Shown here: positions 47,683 through 57,638 of the stretch, piece after piece | How the letters are laid out: every line of letters starts with the position of its first letter | Position numbering within the stretch: position 1 is the stretch's first letter | Origin: Zoogloeaceae bacterium G21618-S1 | GTDB taxonomy: Bacteria > Pseudomonadota > Gammaproteobacteria > Burkholderiales > Rhodocyclaceae | Direction: 5' to 3' | Assembly (NCBI GenBank): GCA_027214125.1 | Contig: JAPWHF010000002.1 | Span: forward strand, 1 to 64,000 | Length of the DNA stretch: 64,000 nucleotides | Position numbers and translations under genes: made by a program | The notes under the pieces: generated by a model | What the model saw: the letters and a program-made list of their open reading frames with translations, nothing else | Told to the model about the DNA's origin: nothing | Database searches by the model: none

Positions 47683-48270
47683 ATGCACGAGAAACAGACG
47701 CCCGAAGCCCCCGAGCAAACGCCGGTCATCGACGTCAATGCGACCGACACCGAAGCCACAGAAAGCGCCATTGAAGCAAGCCAGGACGCCCCCCAGGCCG
47801 ACGTGATGCCGAGTCTGGAAGAAACGCTGCGCCAGGCAGAGCTGAAAGCCAGCGAGCACCACGATGCCTGGCTGCGCGCCAAGGCCGAAACCGAGAACGT
47901 GCGTCGGCGCGCCCAGGAAGACATCGGCAAGGCCAGCAAATTTGCCGCCGAAAAATTCGCGCAAGCCATGCTGCCGGTCAAGGACAGCCTCGAAGCCGCG
48001 CTCGCCGCCGAGAACAGCACGGTTGAAAATCTGCGTGACGGCGTTGAACTCACACTCAAGCAACTGGCCGCCGCCTTCGACGGCGCCGGCCTCGCGGTGA
48101 TCGACCCGATGGGCGAAAAGTTCGACCCCAATCTGCACCAGGCGATCAGCACCCAGCCCGACGACGGTGAGCCGAACCGTGTCATCAACGTGCTCCAGCG
48201 CGGCTACAGCCTGCACGAGCGGGTGATCCGCCCGGCACTGGTAATCGTTTCCGCCGCCAAAGCGGCTTGA
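47683..48270 (+). CDS. grpE: nucleotide exchange factor GrpE
   Basis: 195 residues. Releases ADP from DnaK. Acidic, disordered N-terminus, coiled coil ([25 protein letters not shown]), dimerisation region and C-terminal beta-wing with [18 protein letters not shown] and [21 protein letters not shown]. First gene of the chaperone operon, behind a sigma-32-like promoter. Confidence 0.95.
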   Translation: MHEKQTPEAPEQTPVIDVNATDTEATESAIEASQDAPQADVMPSLEETLRQAELKASEHHDAWLRAKAETENVRRRAQEDIGKASKFAAEKFAQAMLPVKDSLEAALAAENSTVENLRDGVELTLKQLAAAFDGAGLAVIDPMGEKFDPNLHQAISTQPDDGEPNRVINVLQRGYSLHERVIRPALVIVSAAKAA

Positions 48271-48306
48271 AATTTAGCGCTACGCCCCCACTTCTGAATT
48301 CAACAA

Positions 48307-48326
48307 CGGACCGGATGCCTGGTCCG
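48307..48326 (+). other. hairpin between grpE and dnaK
   Basis: CGGACC-N8-GGTCCG perfect 6 bp stem in the 87-base gap, about 30 bases before the dnaK ATG. No U tract, so more likely an RNA processing or stability element than a terminator. Confidence 0.35.
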
Positions 48327-48357
48327 GCCAGACAAGAATCTCGTTAAAGGAACCATC

Positions 48358-50286
48358 ATGGGAAAGATCATCGGTATCGACCTGGGCACCACCAACAGCT
48401 GCGTGTCCGTCATGGAAGGCGGCAAGCCCAAGGTCATTGAAAACTCTGAAGGCGCGCGCACCACGCCGTCCGTCGTCGCCTACGCCGAAGACGGCGAAAT
48501 CCTGTGCGGCGCACCGGCCAAGCGTCAGGCCGTCACCAACGCCAAGAACACACTATTCGCCATCAAGCGCCTGATCGGCCGTCGCTTCGAAGAAAAAGAA
48601 GTACAAAAAGACATCGCGATGATGCCCTACACCATCGCCAAAGCCGACAACGGCGACGCGTGGGTGGAAGTGCGCGGCAAGAAAATTGCCCCGCCGCAGG
48701 TGTCTGCCGAAGTGCTGCGCAAGATGAAGAAAACCGCCGAAGACTACCTCGGCGAAGAAGTGACCGAAGCGGTCATCACCGTGCCAGCCTATTTCAACGA
48801 TAGCCAGCGTCAGGCCACCAAAGACGCCGGCAAAATCGCCGGTCTGGAAGTCAAGCGCATCATCAATGAGCCGACCGCGGCAGCCTTGGCCTTCGGCATG
48901 GACAAGAAGCCGGGTGACTCCAAGATTGCCGTGTATGACCTCGGCGGCGGCACCTTCGACATCTCGATCATCGAGATCGCCGATCTCGACGGCGAGCACC
49001 AGTTCGAAGTGCTGGCCACCAATGGCGACACCTTCCTGGGCGGCGAAGACTTCGACCAGCGCATCATCGATTACATCGTCACCGAGTTCCAGAAAGACCA
49101 GGGCGTCGATTTGAAGAAAGACGTGCTGGCACTTCAGCGCCTGAAAGAAGCCGCTGAAAAGGCCAAGATCGAACTTTCGTCGGGCACGCAAACCGAAGTC
49201 AACCTGCCCTACATCACCGCCGACGCCTCCGGCCCGAAGCACCTGGCCGTGAAGATCACCCGTGCCAAGTTCGAGTCGCTGGTCGAAGAACTGGTGGCCC
49301 GCACCATCGAGCCCTGCCGCGTCGCCCTCAAGGACGCCGGGCTGAAAGTCGCCGACATTGACGACGTGATCCTGGTCGGCGGCCAGAGCCGCATGCCCAT
49401 GGTGCAAGCCAAGGTCAAAGAGTTCTTCGGCAAGGAAGCGCGCCGCGATGTGAACCCGGACGAAGCCGTTGCCATCGGCGCTTCCATCCAGGGTGGCGTG
49501 CTACAAGGTGAAGTGAAGGACGTGCTGCTGCTCGACGTGAGCCCGCTGAGCCTCGGTATCGAGACCATGGGCGGCGTAATGACCAAACTGATCCAGAAGA
49601 ACACCACCATCCCGACCAAGGCCAGCCAGGTGTTCTCAACTGCCGAGGACAACCAGAGCGCGGTAACCATTCATGTGCTGCAGGGTGAGCGTGAGATGGC
49701 CGTCGGCAACAAGAGCCTGGGCCAGTTCAACCTGTCGGACATCCCGCCGTCGCCGCGCGGCATGCCGCAAATCGAAGTCACATTCGACATCGACGCCAAC
49801 GGCATCCTGCATGTGTCTGCCAAAGACAAGGCTACCGGCAAGGAAAACAAGATCACCATCAAGGCCAACTCCGGCCTGAGCGACGAGGAAGTCGAGCGCA
49901 TGGTGCGTGATGCCGAGGCGCACGCCGAAGACGACAAAAAGGCGCACGAGCTGGTCGACGCCCGCAATCAATGTGACACGCTGGTACATTCGATCAAGAA
50001 AGCGCTAGCCGAACATGGCGACAAGATCGAGGCCGACGAAAAGGCGCAGATCGAAGCGGCCATCGTCGAAGCCGAAGAGGCGATGAAGTCCAACGACAAG
50101 GACACCATTGTGGCCAAGACCGAAGCCCTCGGCCAGGTCAGCCAGAAGCTCGGCGAAAAGATGTACGCCGACGCACAGGCTCAGGCCGGTGCAGCCGGAG
50201 CGGCTGAAGGCGCCCAGGGTGGCAAGGCCGAAGACGCCGATGTCGTCGATGCCGAGTTCACCGAAGTACAGGACGAGAAGAAGTAA
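48358..50286 (+). CDS. dnaK: molecular chaperone DnaK (Hsp70)
   Basis: 642 residues, full length. Start [20 protein letters not shown]; ATPase blocks [33 protein letters not shown] and [12 protein letters not shown]; interdomain linker [13 protein letters not shown]; substrate domain with [15 protein letters not shown]-terminal tail ending [10 protein letters not shown] plus basic residues. Ribosome-binding site AAAGGAA. Works with GrpE and DnaJ encoded on either side. Confidence 0.98.
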   Translation: MGKIIGIDLGTTNSCVSVMEGGKPKVIENSEGARTTPSVVAYAEDGEILCGAPAKRQAVTNAKNTLFAIKRLIGRRFEEKEVQKDIAMMPYTIAKADNGDAWVEVRGKKIAPPQVSAEVLRKMKKTAEDYLGEEVTEAVITVPAYFNDSQRQATKDAGKIAGLEVKRIINEPTAAALAFGMDKKPGDSKIAVYDLGGGTFDISIIEIADLDGEHQFEVLATNGDTFLGGEDFDQRIIDYIVTEFQKDQGVDLKKDVLALQRLKEAAEKAKIELSSGTQTEVNLPYITADASGPKHLAVKITRAKFESLVEELVARTIEPCRVALKDAGLKVADIDDVILVGGQSRMPMVQAKVKEFFGKEARRDVNPDEAVAIGASIQGGVLQGEVKDVLLLDVSPLSLGIETMGGVMTKLIQKNTTIPTKASQVFSTAEDNQSAVTIHVLQGEREMAVGNKSLGQFNLSDIPPSPRGMPQIEVTFDIDANGILHVSAKDKATGKENKITIKANSGLSDEEVERMVRDAEAHAEDDKKAHELVDARNQCDTLVHSIKKALAEHGDKIEADEKAQIEAAIVEAEEAMKSNDKDTIVAKTEALGQVSQKLGEKMYADAQAQAGAAGAAEGAQGGKAEDADVVDAEFTEVQDEKK

Positions 50287-50307
50287 TTCGCTCCCTCGCA
50301 ACACCCG

Positions 50308-50348
50308 GCCGGGCCGTACTGCATCCTGTGCAGCGCGGTCCGGCTTTT
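50308..50348 (+). terminator. terminator-like hairpin between dnaK and dnaJ
   Basis: GCCGGGCCG-TA-CTGCA-loop-TGCAG-CG-CGGTCCGGC followed by TTTT (50345-50348). Long stem with a U tract, 24 bases before dnaJ. Probably a partial terminator that lowers dnaJ relative to dnaK. Confidence 0.75.
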
Positions 50349-50372
50349 CCACGACAGAGCTGATACAAGACC

Positions 50373-51497
50373 ATGGCCAAGCGCGACTTCTACGAAATTC
50401 TCGGCGTCAATCGTGACGTCTCCGACGCCGATCTCAAAAAGGCTTATCGCAAGCTGGCGATGAAGTTTCACCCCGACCGCAACCCGGACAGCAAGGATGC
50501 GGAGGAACACTTCAAGGAGGCGAAAGAGGCCTACGAGGTTCTGTCCGATCCCGACAAGCGTGCCGCCTACGACCGCTACGGCCATGCCGGCGTCGATCCG
50601 AGCATGGGCGCCGGTGCGGGCGGTCAGGGCTTTGAGGGCTTCGGTGACGCCTTTGGTGACATCTTTGGCGACATCTTCGGTGGTGGCGGCGGGCGCGGCG
50701 GACGTTCCAACGTCTATCGCGGTGCAGACCTGCGTTACAACCTAGAAATCTCGCTCGAAGAAGCGGCGCGTGGCGCGGAAAAAACCATCCGCATCCCGAC
50801 CCAGGAGCGCTGCGACACCTGCGGCGGCAGCGGCGCCAAAACCGGCTCGCAAGCCAAGCCCTGCCCCACCTGCGGCGGCGCGGGCCAAGTGCGCATCCAG
50901 CAAGGCTTCTTCTCGATCCAGCAGACCTGCCCGAAGTGCCATGGCTCGGGTTCCTACATACCCAACCCCTGCGGCACCTGCCATGGCGCCGGTCGGGTCA
51001 AGAAGCAGAAGACGCTGGAAGTGAAGATTCCGGCCGGTATCGACGAAGGCATGCGCCTGCGTCACGGCGGCCACGGCGAGCCCGGCATCAACGGCGGACC
51101 GTCAGGCGATCTCTATGTCGAAATTCATATCAAGCCGCACGCCGTATTCCAGCGCGAAGGTGACGATCTGCACTGTGAAATGCCGATCAGCTTCGCTACC
51201 GCCGCCTTGGGCGGCGACATCGAGATCCCGACACTGGACGGCATGGCACGCATCAAGGTGCCCACCGAAACCCAGACTGGCAAGGTCTTCCGCCTGCGCG
51301 GCAAGGGAATACGCAATGTCCGCTCGCATGTCCAGGGCGACCTGATGTGCCATGTGCTGGTCGAAACCCCGGTCAAACTGACCGATCGCCAGAAAGAACT
51401 TCTCGAGGAGTTTCAAAGCATTGGCTCAGAAAATGCCGACCGGCAAAACCCGAAAGCCAAGTCCTGGATGGACAAGGTAAAAGACTTCTTCCAGTAA
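50373..51497 (+). CDS. dnaJ: co-chaperone DnaJ
   Basis: 374 residues. J domain with [20 protein letters not shown] and the HPD motif in [10 protein letters not shown], Gly/Phe-rich region, zinc domain with four CxxCxGxG repeats ([32 protein letters not shown]) and C-terminal substrate domains ([19 protein letters not shown]). Type I DnaJ stimulating DnaK. Last gene of the operon. Confidence 0.97.
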   Translation: MAKRDFYEILGVNRDVSDADLKKAYRKLAMKFHPDRNPDSKDAEEHFKEAKEAYEVLSDPDKRAAYDRYGHAGVDPSMGAGAGGQGFEGFGDAFGDIFGDIFGGGGGRGGRSNVYRGADLRYNLEISLEEAARGAEKTIRIPTQERCDTCGGSGAKTGSQAKPCPTCGGAGQVRIQQGFFSIQQTCPKCHGSGSYIPNPCGTCHGAGRVKKQKTLEVKIPAGIDEGMRLRHGGHGEPGINGGPSGDLYVEIHIKPHAVFQREGDDLHCEMPISFATAALGGDIEIPTLDGMARIKVPTETQTGKVFRLRGKGIRNVRSHVQGDLMCHVLVETPVKLTDRQKELLEEFQSIGSENADRQNPKAKSWMDKVKDFFQ

Positions 51498-51508
51498 TGT
51501 CCCAGCCC

Positions 51509-51533
51509 CGGAGTGGCCATTCGTGCCACTCCG
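51509..51533 (+). terminator. hairpin after dnaJ
   Basis: CGGAGTGGC-CATTCGT-GCCACTCCG, perfect 9 bp stem, 11 bases after the dnaJ stop. No strong U run; probable end of the chaperone operon. Confidence 0.6.
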
Positions 51534-51699
51534 ATTGCATTGCGGCCGACATGGATCGCACATCCGCCCGCTTCCAAACGCGCATCATCCATCAAACGCA
51601 CCCCGCGCAATCCGCCGCGCACGCACGACCGAGCCCTCGAATACCTCGATAGTTCCGCGCCCCGACCCAGGCGAGCCACCCCCTCCATTTTTTTTACGC

Positions 51700-52260
51700 C
51701 CTTGCGAACACTCAAATCCTGGGTTGCCGCGCTCTTTTTGGCAGCCCACCCATCGCCCACGCCGAGACCCGCGTGACGGCCGAGCGCATTCTCATCGGCC
51801 AAAGCTGTGCTGCAAGCGGCCCACTCGCCACACTCAACAGCGAGCACCTCGGCGGCGACGATCCTTATATCGACGTGGCCAATCCCTGCAGTGGCGTTCA
51901 TGACTGATAGATCGAACTGATCACGCTCAACAATGCCTACGACCCCGAGCGCGCAGCGCAGAACACGCGAACCCGCACTCAAGACAAGCAGGAAATTATT
52001 TCGTTCGGACGTTTGGGGACCGGCCCCGGCCTGCGCGCAATTCCGGTCGCAACCGAGACCCGCTTACTGTTCTTTGCGCCATACACCGGCGCCGACATGC
52101 TGTGTACGGAGAGGCCCGAGGTGTTCCGCGCGACTCGCATGGCCAGAAGCCAACACGCCACAAGCTGGTCAGGCGCTTGAAAGCCTGAACGGCGGGAAGG
52201 TGGTGTCAAAATCGGATTTTCGGCTCACGATCACGTGGAATCGGCGTTTGCCGACTTTGC
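51700..52260 (+). pseudogene. decayed ABC-type branched-chain amino-acid-like binding protein
   Basis: A single frame shows the family's N-terminus: IAHAETRVTAERILIGQSCA with SGPLA, then DPYIDVANPCSGVHD. Two in-frame stops follow (TGA TAG, 51905-51910), then IELITLNNAYDPERAAQNT, a damaged stretch, FGRLGTGPGLRAIPVATETR, LFFAPYTGADMLCTERPEVF and another stop at 52178. The same frame then resumes with a likely C-terminal end, GGVKIGFSAHDHVESAFADF and ALSRGKYL. This is the LivK/HAAT-type periplasmic binding fold with stops, a central deletion of perhaps 200 residues, and a signal-peptide region out of frame. No transporter partners are nearby. The tail runs up to the convergent Crp/Fnr gene. 51534-51700 holds nothing recognisable. 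Confidence 0.75.
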
Positions 52261-52265
52261 CGCTC

Positions 52266-53027
52266 TCAGCCGCGGAAAATACTTGCACCCACAACATCTT
52301 GAGTCGACGGGCAGCCTTCCGCTTCCTGCAACAACCGATCAGAATCGGCCGTCATCACATGACTGCCAGGCGCAGGCGGCGTCAATAGGCCGCTGCGTTT
52401 GAAGGACGCGATGACCCGGCTGGCGGTTTCGACCGTAATCCCCAGAATTGCGGCGATATCGGACGAAGCCAGACGAAACACCTCGGTGCTGTCGGGCTTG
52501 GTTTTCAAGCGCAGCAGCAGGCGCGCAACACGCACGCGCGCCGGCGCGCTACCTGCCGTGAGTTCAGCCAGCCACAACTGGGCTTCGGCCAGCGCATCAC
52601 CGGCTTTCTCGAGCATGCGTTGACCAAGGCCTGCATCCATAGCCCGCAAACGTTCAAGCGTGACCAGCGGCAAACGGCAAACACGCACCGGGCCAATCGC
52701 TACGGCCGTTGCGTCGTACTCCCGCCCGCTCAGCACCTCGAGGCCCGCGAGGTCGCCAGGCTTGACGATACGAACAATACGCGCAGAGCCGTCTGCCCCA
52801 TGGCGCACCAGCTTGATCGCCCCTACGCGCACGGTGTAGAGCGCGTCACTGCGTGCGCCCTGATGATAAAGCACCCGCTTTGCTTCAATCCTCAGATCAT
52901 CGAAGCTGCCCTGCACCAGCGCAATCTGCTCGGGCGTCAAGGATGAGAACAGCGCCGAGTCGCGCACCACGCACTTGGAACAATCGGTGTGCCCGGACCA
53001 CTGAGAGAGGAAATGCACTTGTGTCAT
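52266..53027 (-). CDS. Crp/Fnr-family transcriptional regulator
   Basis: 253 residues. cNMP-type sensor domain (LFSSLTPEQIALVQGSF, VLYHQGARSDALYTVRVG, RIVKPGDLAGLEVL), dimer helix (RLRAMDAGLGQRML) and C-terminal winged helix (RLASSDIAAILGITVETASRVIASFKRSG). Cysteines 16 and 19 near the N-terminus (TDCSKC) and Cys117 (VRVCRLP) match three of the four FNR cluster ligands; the position of FNR Cys29 is occupied by another residue. Cluster binding is therefore uncertain. The recognition helix E-x2-SR pattern (ETASRV) suggests an FNR-type site. Target genes are not evident here. Confidence 0.88.
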   Translation of the reverse strand: MTQVHFLSQWSGHTDCSKCVVRDSALFSSLTPEQIALVQGSFDDLRIEAKRVLYHQGARSDALYTVRVGAIKLVRHGADGSARIVRIVKPGDLAGLEVLSGREYDATAVAIGPVRVCRLPLVTLERLRAMDAGLGQRMLEKAGDALAEAQLWLAELTAGSAPARVRVARLLLRLKTKPDSTEVFRLASSDIAAILGITVETASRVIASFKRSGLLTPPAPGSHVMTADSDRLLQEAEGCPSTQDVVGASIFRG

Positions 53028-53081
53028 GGACGAAGTGTGCCCGAAACTGTGACGGTGTGTCGCACGCCTGCGGTCAAAATA

Positions 53082-54461
53082 TCACGCTCGACGCCAAAGT
53101 GTACCGGCGGCCGTGTCTTCCAGCACGATACCTGCCGCTTGCAGTTTGGCCCGAATGCGGTCAGCGGATGCGTAGTCCTTTGCCTGTTTGGCTGCGACAC
53201 GTTCTGCAATCGCCGCTTCGATGGCGGACTCGTCCAGGCCATCCGCGTCACCACCGCCTTGCAAAAAATCGGTTGCCGAACGCTCGAGCAATCCGAGCAC
53301 ATTCCCCAACGCCTGCAGCTGCGCAGCCAGCGACGCGTTCGCGGTTCGATTGACCTCGGCGGCCATTTCAAACAGCACCGCCATGGCTTCGGCTGTATTG
53401 AAATCGTCATCCATCGCGGCACGGAAACGAAGCGCAAAGTCACCCGTCCAGTCCACCGCCTCGATCGCCCCGGGCGCGTGCTTGAGCGCGGTATACAGGC
53501 GAGTCAAGGCTGTGCGGGCATCATCGAGATGGGCGTCGCTGTAGTTCAAGGGGCTGCGGTAGTGCGCGCGCAGAATGAAGAAGCGCACGACTTCGGCATC
53601 GTATTGCTTGAGCACCTCACGAATGGTGAAGAAGTTGCCCAGGCTCTTCGACATTTTCTCGTTGTCGACCCGCACGAAACCATTGTGCATCCAGTAATTC
53701 ACATACTGGCAATCATGCGCGCCCTCGCTCTGGGCGATTTCGTTCTCGTGGTGCGGAAACTGCAGATCCTGGCCACCGCCGTGAATGTCGAACTGTTTGC
53801 CGAGCAAGGCCGAGCCCATCGCCGAGCACTCGATATGCCACCCCGGACGGCCGTCGCCCCACGGCGACGCCCAGCGTGCATCGCGCGGGTCCTCCTCTTT
53901 GGCGCGCTTCCAGAGCACGAAATCGAGCGGATCACGCTTGCCATCGACCACATCCACCCGTTCACCTGCGCGCAACTCATCCAGTGTTTTGCCCGACAAA
54001 CGACCATAGGGCGCAAACTTGCGCACCGCAAAGCACACATCAGCGTTATCGGCCACGTAGGCGAGGCCACGGGTTTCGAGTTGCCCGATCATGCCGAGCA
54101 TGCCCTCGACGTGCTCAGTCGCGCGCGGCTCATGGTCTGGAGGCAAGACGCCCAGCTTGGCGGCATCTTCGTGCATGGCGGCAACGAATCGATCGGTCAG
54201 GGCGCGAATCGATTCGCCATTTTCGCCCGCTCGCCGGATGATTTTGTCATCGATGTCGGTAATATTGCGCACATAGGTCACATCGTATTCACTGGCCCGC
54301 AGCCACCGCACCACCATATCGAACACCACCATCACCCGGGCGTGCCCCAGATGGCAATAGTCGTACACCGTCATTCCGCACACATACATCCGCACTTTTC
54401 CGGCCTCGATCGGACGGAACGGCTCTTTTTCACGCGAAAGGGAATTGTGGATCATCAACAT
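53082..54461 (-). CDS. cysS: cysteinyl-tRNA synthetase
   Basis: 459 residues. Charges tRNA-Cys. Zinc/HIGH region [48 protein letters not shown], and KMSKS in [17 protein letters not shown]-terminal anticodon-binding helices end in [15 protein letters not shown]. Divergent from the TPR gene, with a symmetric hairpin in the gap. Confidence 0.97.
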   Translation of the reverse strand: MLMIHNSLSREKEPFRPIEAGKVRMYVCGMTVYDYCHLGHARVMVVFDMVVRWLRASEYDVTYVRNITDIDDKIIRRAGENGESIRALTDRFVAAMHEDAAKLGVLPPDHEPRATEHVEGMLGMIGQLETRGLAYVADNADVCFAVRKFAPYGRLSGKTLDELRAGERVDVVDGKRDPLDFVLWKRAKEEDPRDARWASPWGDGRPGWHIECSAMGSALLGKQFDIHGGGQDLQFPHHENEIAQSEGAHDCQYVNYWMHNGFVRVDNEKMSKSLGNFFTIREVLKQYDAEVVRFFILRAHYRSPLNYSDAHLDDARTALTRLYTALKHAPGAIEAVDWTGDFALRFRAAMDDDFNTAEAMAVLFEMAAEVNRTANASLAAQLQALGNVLGLLERSATDFLQGGGDADGLDESAIEAAIAERVAAKQAKDYASADRIRAKLQAAGIVLEDTAAGTLWRRA

Positions 54462-54514
54462 TGGACACGTGCCTGTTCAGGTGGGCGCTTCGTGCCGACG
54501 CCTGCGCCAATCGC

Positions 54515-54552
54515 AAAAAAGGCGGGCCCCACAAGGGGAACCCGCCTTTTTT
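54515..54552. terminator. symmetric terminator-like hairpin upstream of cysS
   Basis: AAAAAAGGCGGG-CCCC-ACAA-GGGG-AA-CCCGCCTTTTTT: a long stem with A and T runs on both sides, so it can terminate in either direction. It lies in the 213-base gap between divergent cysS and the TPR gene, 54 bases from the cysS start. It could act as a leader attenuator for cysS or mark the end of a small transcript. Confidence 0.7.
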
Positions 54553-54674
54553 CGACGGCAAGTCGGCAACCGGCATAGCGCCCCGGGTGAGACTCGACTG
54601 ATGTTTATTGGTAGAATGCCCCGTTGTTTTTCGAGCTATCAACGGCGGCAAATTTGGTGCCGAAGTATATCACA

Positions 54675-55796
54675 ATGAAAAAACGCGATTCTTCAGTCCT
54701 GCACGCCGCATCCGCTGCGCTGTTCCTCGCTTTCGGGCAGAACGCCGTCGCGTCTGTCCAGGAGATTCAGGCCCTGGTCGCACGCGGCCAATTCCCTGAA
54801 GCGATCCGTGTGGCCGACGTCGATTTGAGCAGCAACCCAACCGATCCTCAGACACGATTCCTGAAAGCCGTCGCCCTCACCGAACTGAACAAGGTGGAAG
54901 AGGCGATCAGTGTGTTTCGCAAGCTCACTGAGGACTACCCGGAGCTGCCCGAACCGTACAACAACCTGGCCGTTCTCTACGCCCAGCAAAAATCCTTCGA
55001 CAAAGCCAAGGCGGCGCTCGAAATGGCGATCCGCACCCATCCGAGCTACGCCACCGCACACGAAAACCTTGGCGACGTCTACGCACGCATGGCCAGCCAG
55101 GCCTATGACAAGGCTTTGCAACTCGACTCCAGTAATACCGTCGCCCAATCCAAGCTGGCCTTGATCCGCGAACTCATGACGTCCTCAGGCCGGCGCGCGC
55201 CACCGGTCGCCTTGGCTCAAGCGGCCCCGGCACCGGCCAAGCCCGTTGCCGAACCCGTTGCACCGGCGGCCATCGCCAAACCCGCCCAAGCCCCCCTGCC
55301 GCCTCCCGTTGCGGCCCCGGCACCCACCCCCGCACCAGTCACCACGCCTGCGCCGCCACCCGCGCCGGCGGCGGCCACACCGACACCGCCTGCGCCAGTG
55401 GCCGTCGCAGCCCCGGTCGCTCCTCCCGACAAGGCACCCGTCAAAGCCGACACCACCGATCCAGTGCGTGACGCACTCAGCAGCTGGGCGCGCGACTGGG
55501 CTCGAAAAGACGTCAAGGCCTACCTGTCGCACTACGCAAAAGACTTCCAGGTACCGGGCGGCAGAAGCCGGTCGCAATGGGAAAATGAACGTCAGGCGCG
55601 CGTGGGGGACAAACCCGGTGAGATTTCCGTCGTGCTCGAGAATATCAAAGTCACGATCAACGGCGGTACGGCCAAGGCCACATTCCGCCAACACTATGAT
55701 TCATCCGGCTTCAGCGGCTCCACCAACAAGACGCTTGTCTTTGTGCAGCAAGACGGCCAATGGCGCATTCAACAAGAATTGATTGGTCTCCAATGA
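54675..55796 (+). CDS. exported TPR protein with C-terminal NTF2-like domain
   Basis: 373 residues from ATG 54675. Signal peptide (SSVLHAASAALFLAFGQNAVA), then tetratricopeptide repeats in residues 25-160 (AIRVADVDLSSNPTDPQTRF, EAISVFRKLTEDYPELPEPY, AKAALEMAIRTHPSYATAHE). A Pro/Ala-rich linker of about 95 residues follows, then an NTF2/SnoaL-like domain (SSWARDWARKDVKAYLSHYA ... DGQWRIQQE). The same C-terminal domain ends the L,D-transpeptidase encoded next, whose start overlaps this stop. Predicted periplasmic, probably with a cell-envelope role alongside the transpeptidase (inference). A hairpin CCGTTG/CAACGG (54621-54645) lies in its leader. Confidence 0.85.
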   Translation: MKKRDSSVLHAASAALFLAFGQNAVASVQEIQALVARGQFPEAIRVADVDLSSNPTDPQTRFLKAVALTELNKVEEAISVFRKLTEDYPELPEPYNNLAVLYAQQKSFDKAKAALEMAIRTHPSYATAHENLGDVYARMASQAYDKALQLDSSNTVAQSKLALIRELMTSSGRRAPPVALAQAAPAPAKPVAEPVAPAAIAKPAQAPLPPPVAAPAPTPAPVTTPAPPPAPAAATPTPPAPVAVAAPVAPPDKAPVKADTTDPVRDALSSWARDWARKDVKAYLSHYAKDFQVPGGRSRSQWENERQARVGDKPGEISVVLENIKVTINGGTAKATFRQHYDSSGFSGSTNKTLVFVQQDGQWRIQQELIGLQ

Positions 55797-56974
55797 ACGT
55801 CTTCAGTATCTTCCGCCTCGGTTTCATCGCAGCACTGACCTCAGCAGCGCTTGGCGTGTCTGCTGCAACGCTGTCGGACAGCGGTCCGGACGCCGACCTG
55901 CAACGGGTCTTCGAGGCCATCGAGGCAAAGCACCTTGACGAGGCGCTCACGCAGGCCGAAGCCATCATCAAGGTGTACCCGAATTTTCGGCTGGCGCACC
56001 TGATCAAAGGGGACCTCCTGCTCGCACGCGGGGGCGCGCTCAAAGGCTTCGGCAACACCGCCAGCAGCAACGGCGCCATCAACGATCTGCGCGACGAAGC
56101 GCTGGCTCGGCTGAGCGCCTATCGCGACAAGCCACAGACGCATTACGTACCCCGCTATTTGCTGCAAATGGGCGCCGAGCAGAAGTATGCGGTGGTGGTC
56201 GATACCCGCCGTGCCCGGCTCTACGTCTACAAAAACGAAAACGGCACACCACGTTTCGTGGCCGACTTCTACGCCAGCCACGGCAAGGCCGGCGCTGAGA
56301 AAATCCGCGAAGGCGACAACAAGACGCCGGTGGGTGTCTATCACGTCATCTCGCAAATTGACCGCAGCAAGCTCCCTGATCTCTACGGCGACGGCGCCTT
56401 TCCGATCAACTACCCCAATGAATGGGACAAACGCGTCGGCCGCACCGGCTACGGCATCTGGCTGCATGGCGTCCCGCAAGACACTTATGCCCGGCCGCCG
56501 CGTGCTTCCGAAGGTTGCGTGGTGCTGGCCAACCAGGACTTCAATACGCTTTCGAACTACGTCCAGGTCGGCATGACACCGGTCATCATCAGCAATCAGA
56601 TCGAATGGCTGTCGATGGACGACTGGCAGGCCGAGCGTGCCTCACTCAATGCCGCTATAGAATCCTGGCGCAAAGACTGGGAAAGCCGGGATGTGTCCCG
56701 CTATCTCAAACACTACGCCAGGAACTTCAAAAGCGGCAGCGCCGATCTGGCAAGTTGGTCAAAACGTAAAAGCAAAGTGGGTGAAGGCAAGACCTGGATC
56801 AAAGTCGGTCTGGATCGCATCAGCATGCTGCGCAGCCCCGGCAAGGACGAACTGGTCGAAGTGAGCTTTGATCAACGCTATGAAAGCAACAACCACGACG
56901 ATCAGCAACGCAAAAAACAATACTGGATCAAGGAAGACGGCCAGTGGCGCATCGCCTATGAAGGCAACGTCTGA
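55793..56974 (+). CDS. L,D-transpeptidase (YkuD) with NTF2-like domain
   Basis: 393 residues from ATG 55793, overlapping the TPR gene stop. Signal peptide (VFSIFRLGFIAALTSAALGVSA), a short helical region, then the YkuD domain (about 140-270): VVVDTRRARLYVYKNE, GIWLHGVP and ASEGCVVLAN, with catalytic His and Cys in the HG...S-x-G-C pattern. The C-terminal ~110 residues form an NTF2-like domain (ESWRKDWESRDVSRYLKHYA ... DGQWRIAYEG) homologous to the end of the neighbouring TPR protein. Makes 3-3 peptidoglycan crosslinks or attaches proteins to peptidoglycan in the periplasm; specific substrate unknown. Confidence 0.9.
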   Translation: MNVFSIFRLGFIAALTSAALGVSAATLSDSGPDADLQRVFEAIEAKHLDEALTQAEAIIKVYPNFRLAHLIKGDLLLARGGALKGFGNTASSNGAINDLRDEALARLSAYRDKPQTHYVPRYLLQMGAEQKYAVVVDTRRARLYVYKNENGTPRFVADFYASHGKAGAEKIREGDNKTPVGVYHVISQIDRSKLPDLYGDGAFPINYPNEWDKRVGRTGYGIWLHGVPQDTYARPPRASEGCVVLANQDFNTLSNYVQVGMTPVIISNQIEWLSMDDWQAERASLNAAIESWRKDWESRDVSRYLKHYARNFKSGSADLASWSKRKSKVGEGKTWIKVGLDRISMLRSPGKDELVEVSFDQRYESNNHDDQQRKKQYWIKEDGQWRIAYEGNV

Positions 56975-57049
56975 TTCGCCAGTCTCTCGCAATTGACGTG
57001 CCGGGGTACACGACCCCGCCGTCCCAAAAAAACGATATAGGGAAACACC

Positions 57050-57610
57050 ATGAAAGCACTGTTGCTCGCGCTGAGCTTTGCATTGTCCACAGGCGCCACC
57101 TACGCGGGCCCCAAGGTTGCACTCGACACCAGCAAAGGGCAGATCGTCATCGAACTCGATGACAAAGCTGCACCGGTGACAACGCAGAACTTTCTCAAGT
57201 ATGTGAATGACGGCTTCTACAGCGGCGTCATTTTTCACCGTGTCATTCCCGGATTCATGATCCAGGGCGGGGGGTTCGAGCCCGGCATGAAGCAGAAGAG
57301 CACACGCGAGCCCATCAAAAACGAAGCCAAGAACGGCCTCAGCAACGTCCCCGGCAGCATTGCCATGGCACGCACCAGCGATCCGCACTCGGCCAGCGCC
57401 CAGTTTTTCATCAACCTCGTCGACAACAGCAAACTCGACTACCCCTCGTTTGATGGTTGGGGTTACGCCGTATTCGGCAAAGTTGTGGAAGGCATGGACG
57501 TGGTCAAAGCCATCGGCGCCGCGCCGACCGGCGCCGCTGGCGGTCATCGCGATGTCCCGATTGAGGACATCACTATTCGCAGCGCCCGTGAAATCACCGG
57601 CGGCAAATAA
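57050..57610 (+). CDS. ppiA: periplasmic peptidyl-prolyl cis-trans isomerase (cyclophilin)
   Basis: 186 residues. Signal peptide [19 protein letters not shown], then a complete cyclophilin fold: ETKGQ-equivalent [51 protein letters not shown]. Catalyses proline isomerisation in exported proteins. Followed 28 bases later by the cytoplasmic paralogue. Confidence 0.95.
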   Translation: MKALLLALSFALSTGATYAGPKVALDTSKGQIVIELDDKAAPVTTQNFLKYVNDGFYSGVIFHRVIPGFMIQGGGFEPGMKQKSTREPIKNEAKNGLSNVPGSIAMARTSDPHSASAQFFINLVDNSKLDYPSFDGWGYAVFGKVVEGMDVVKAIGAAPTGAAGGHRDVPIEDITIRSAREITGGK

Positions 57611-57638
57611 TTTCACCCGAACACGCAAGGAGCATCAG

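Noticed and set aside
54515-54552. T-box riboswitch upstream of cysS
   Set aside because: Only a simple hairpin is present; there is no T-box sequence or specifier stem, and the gap is too short.
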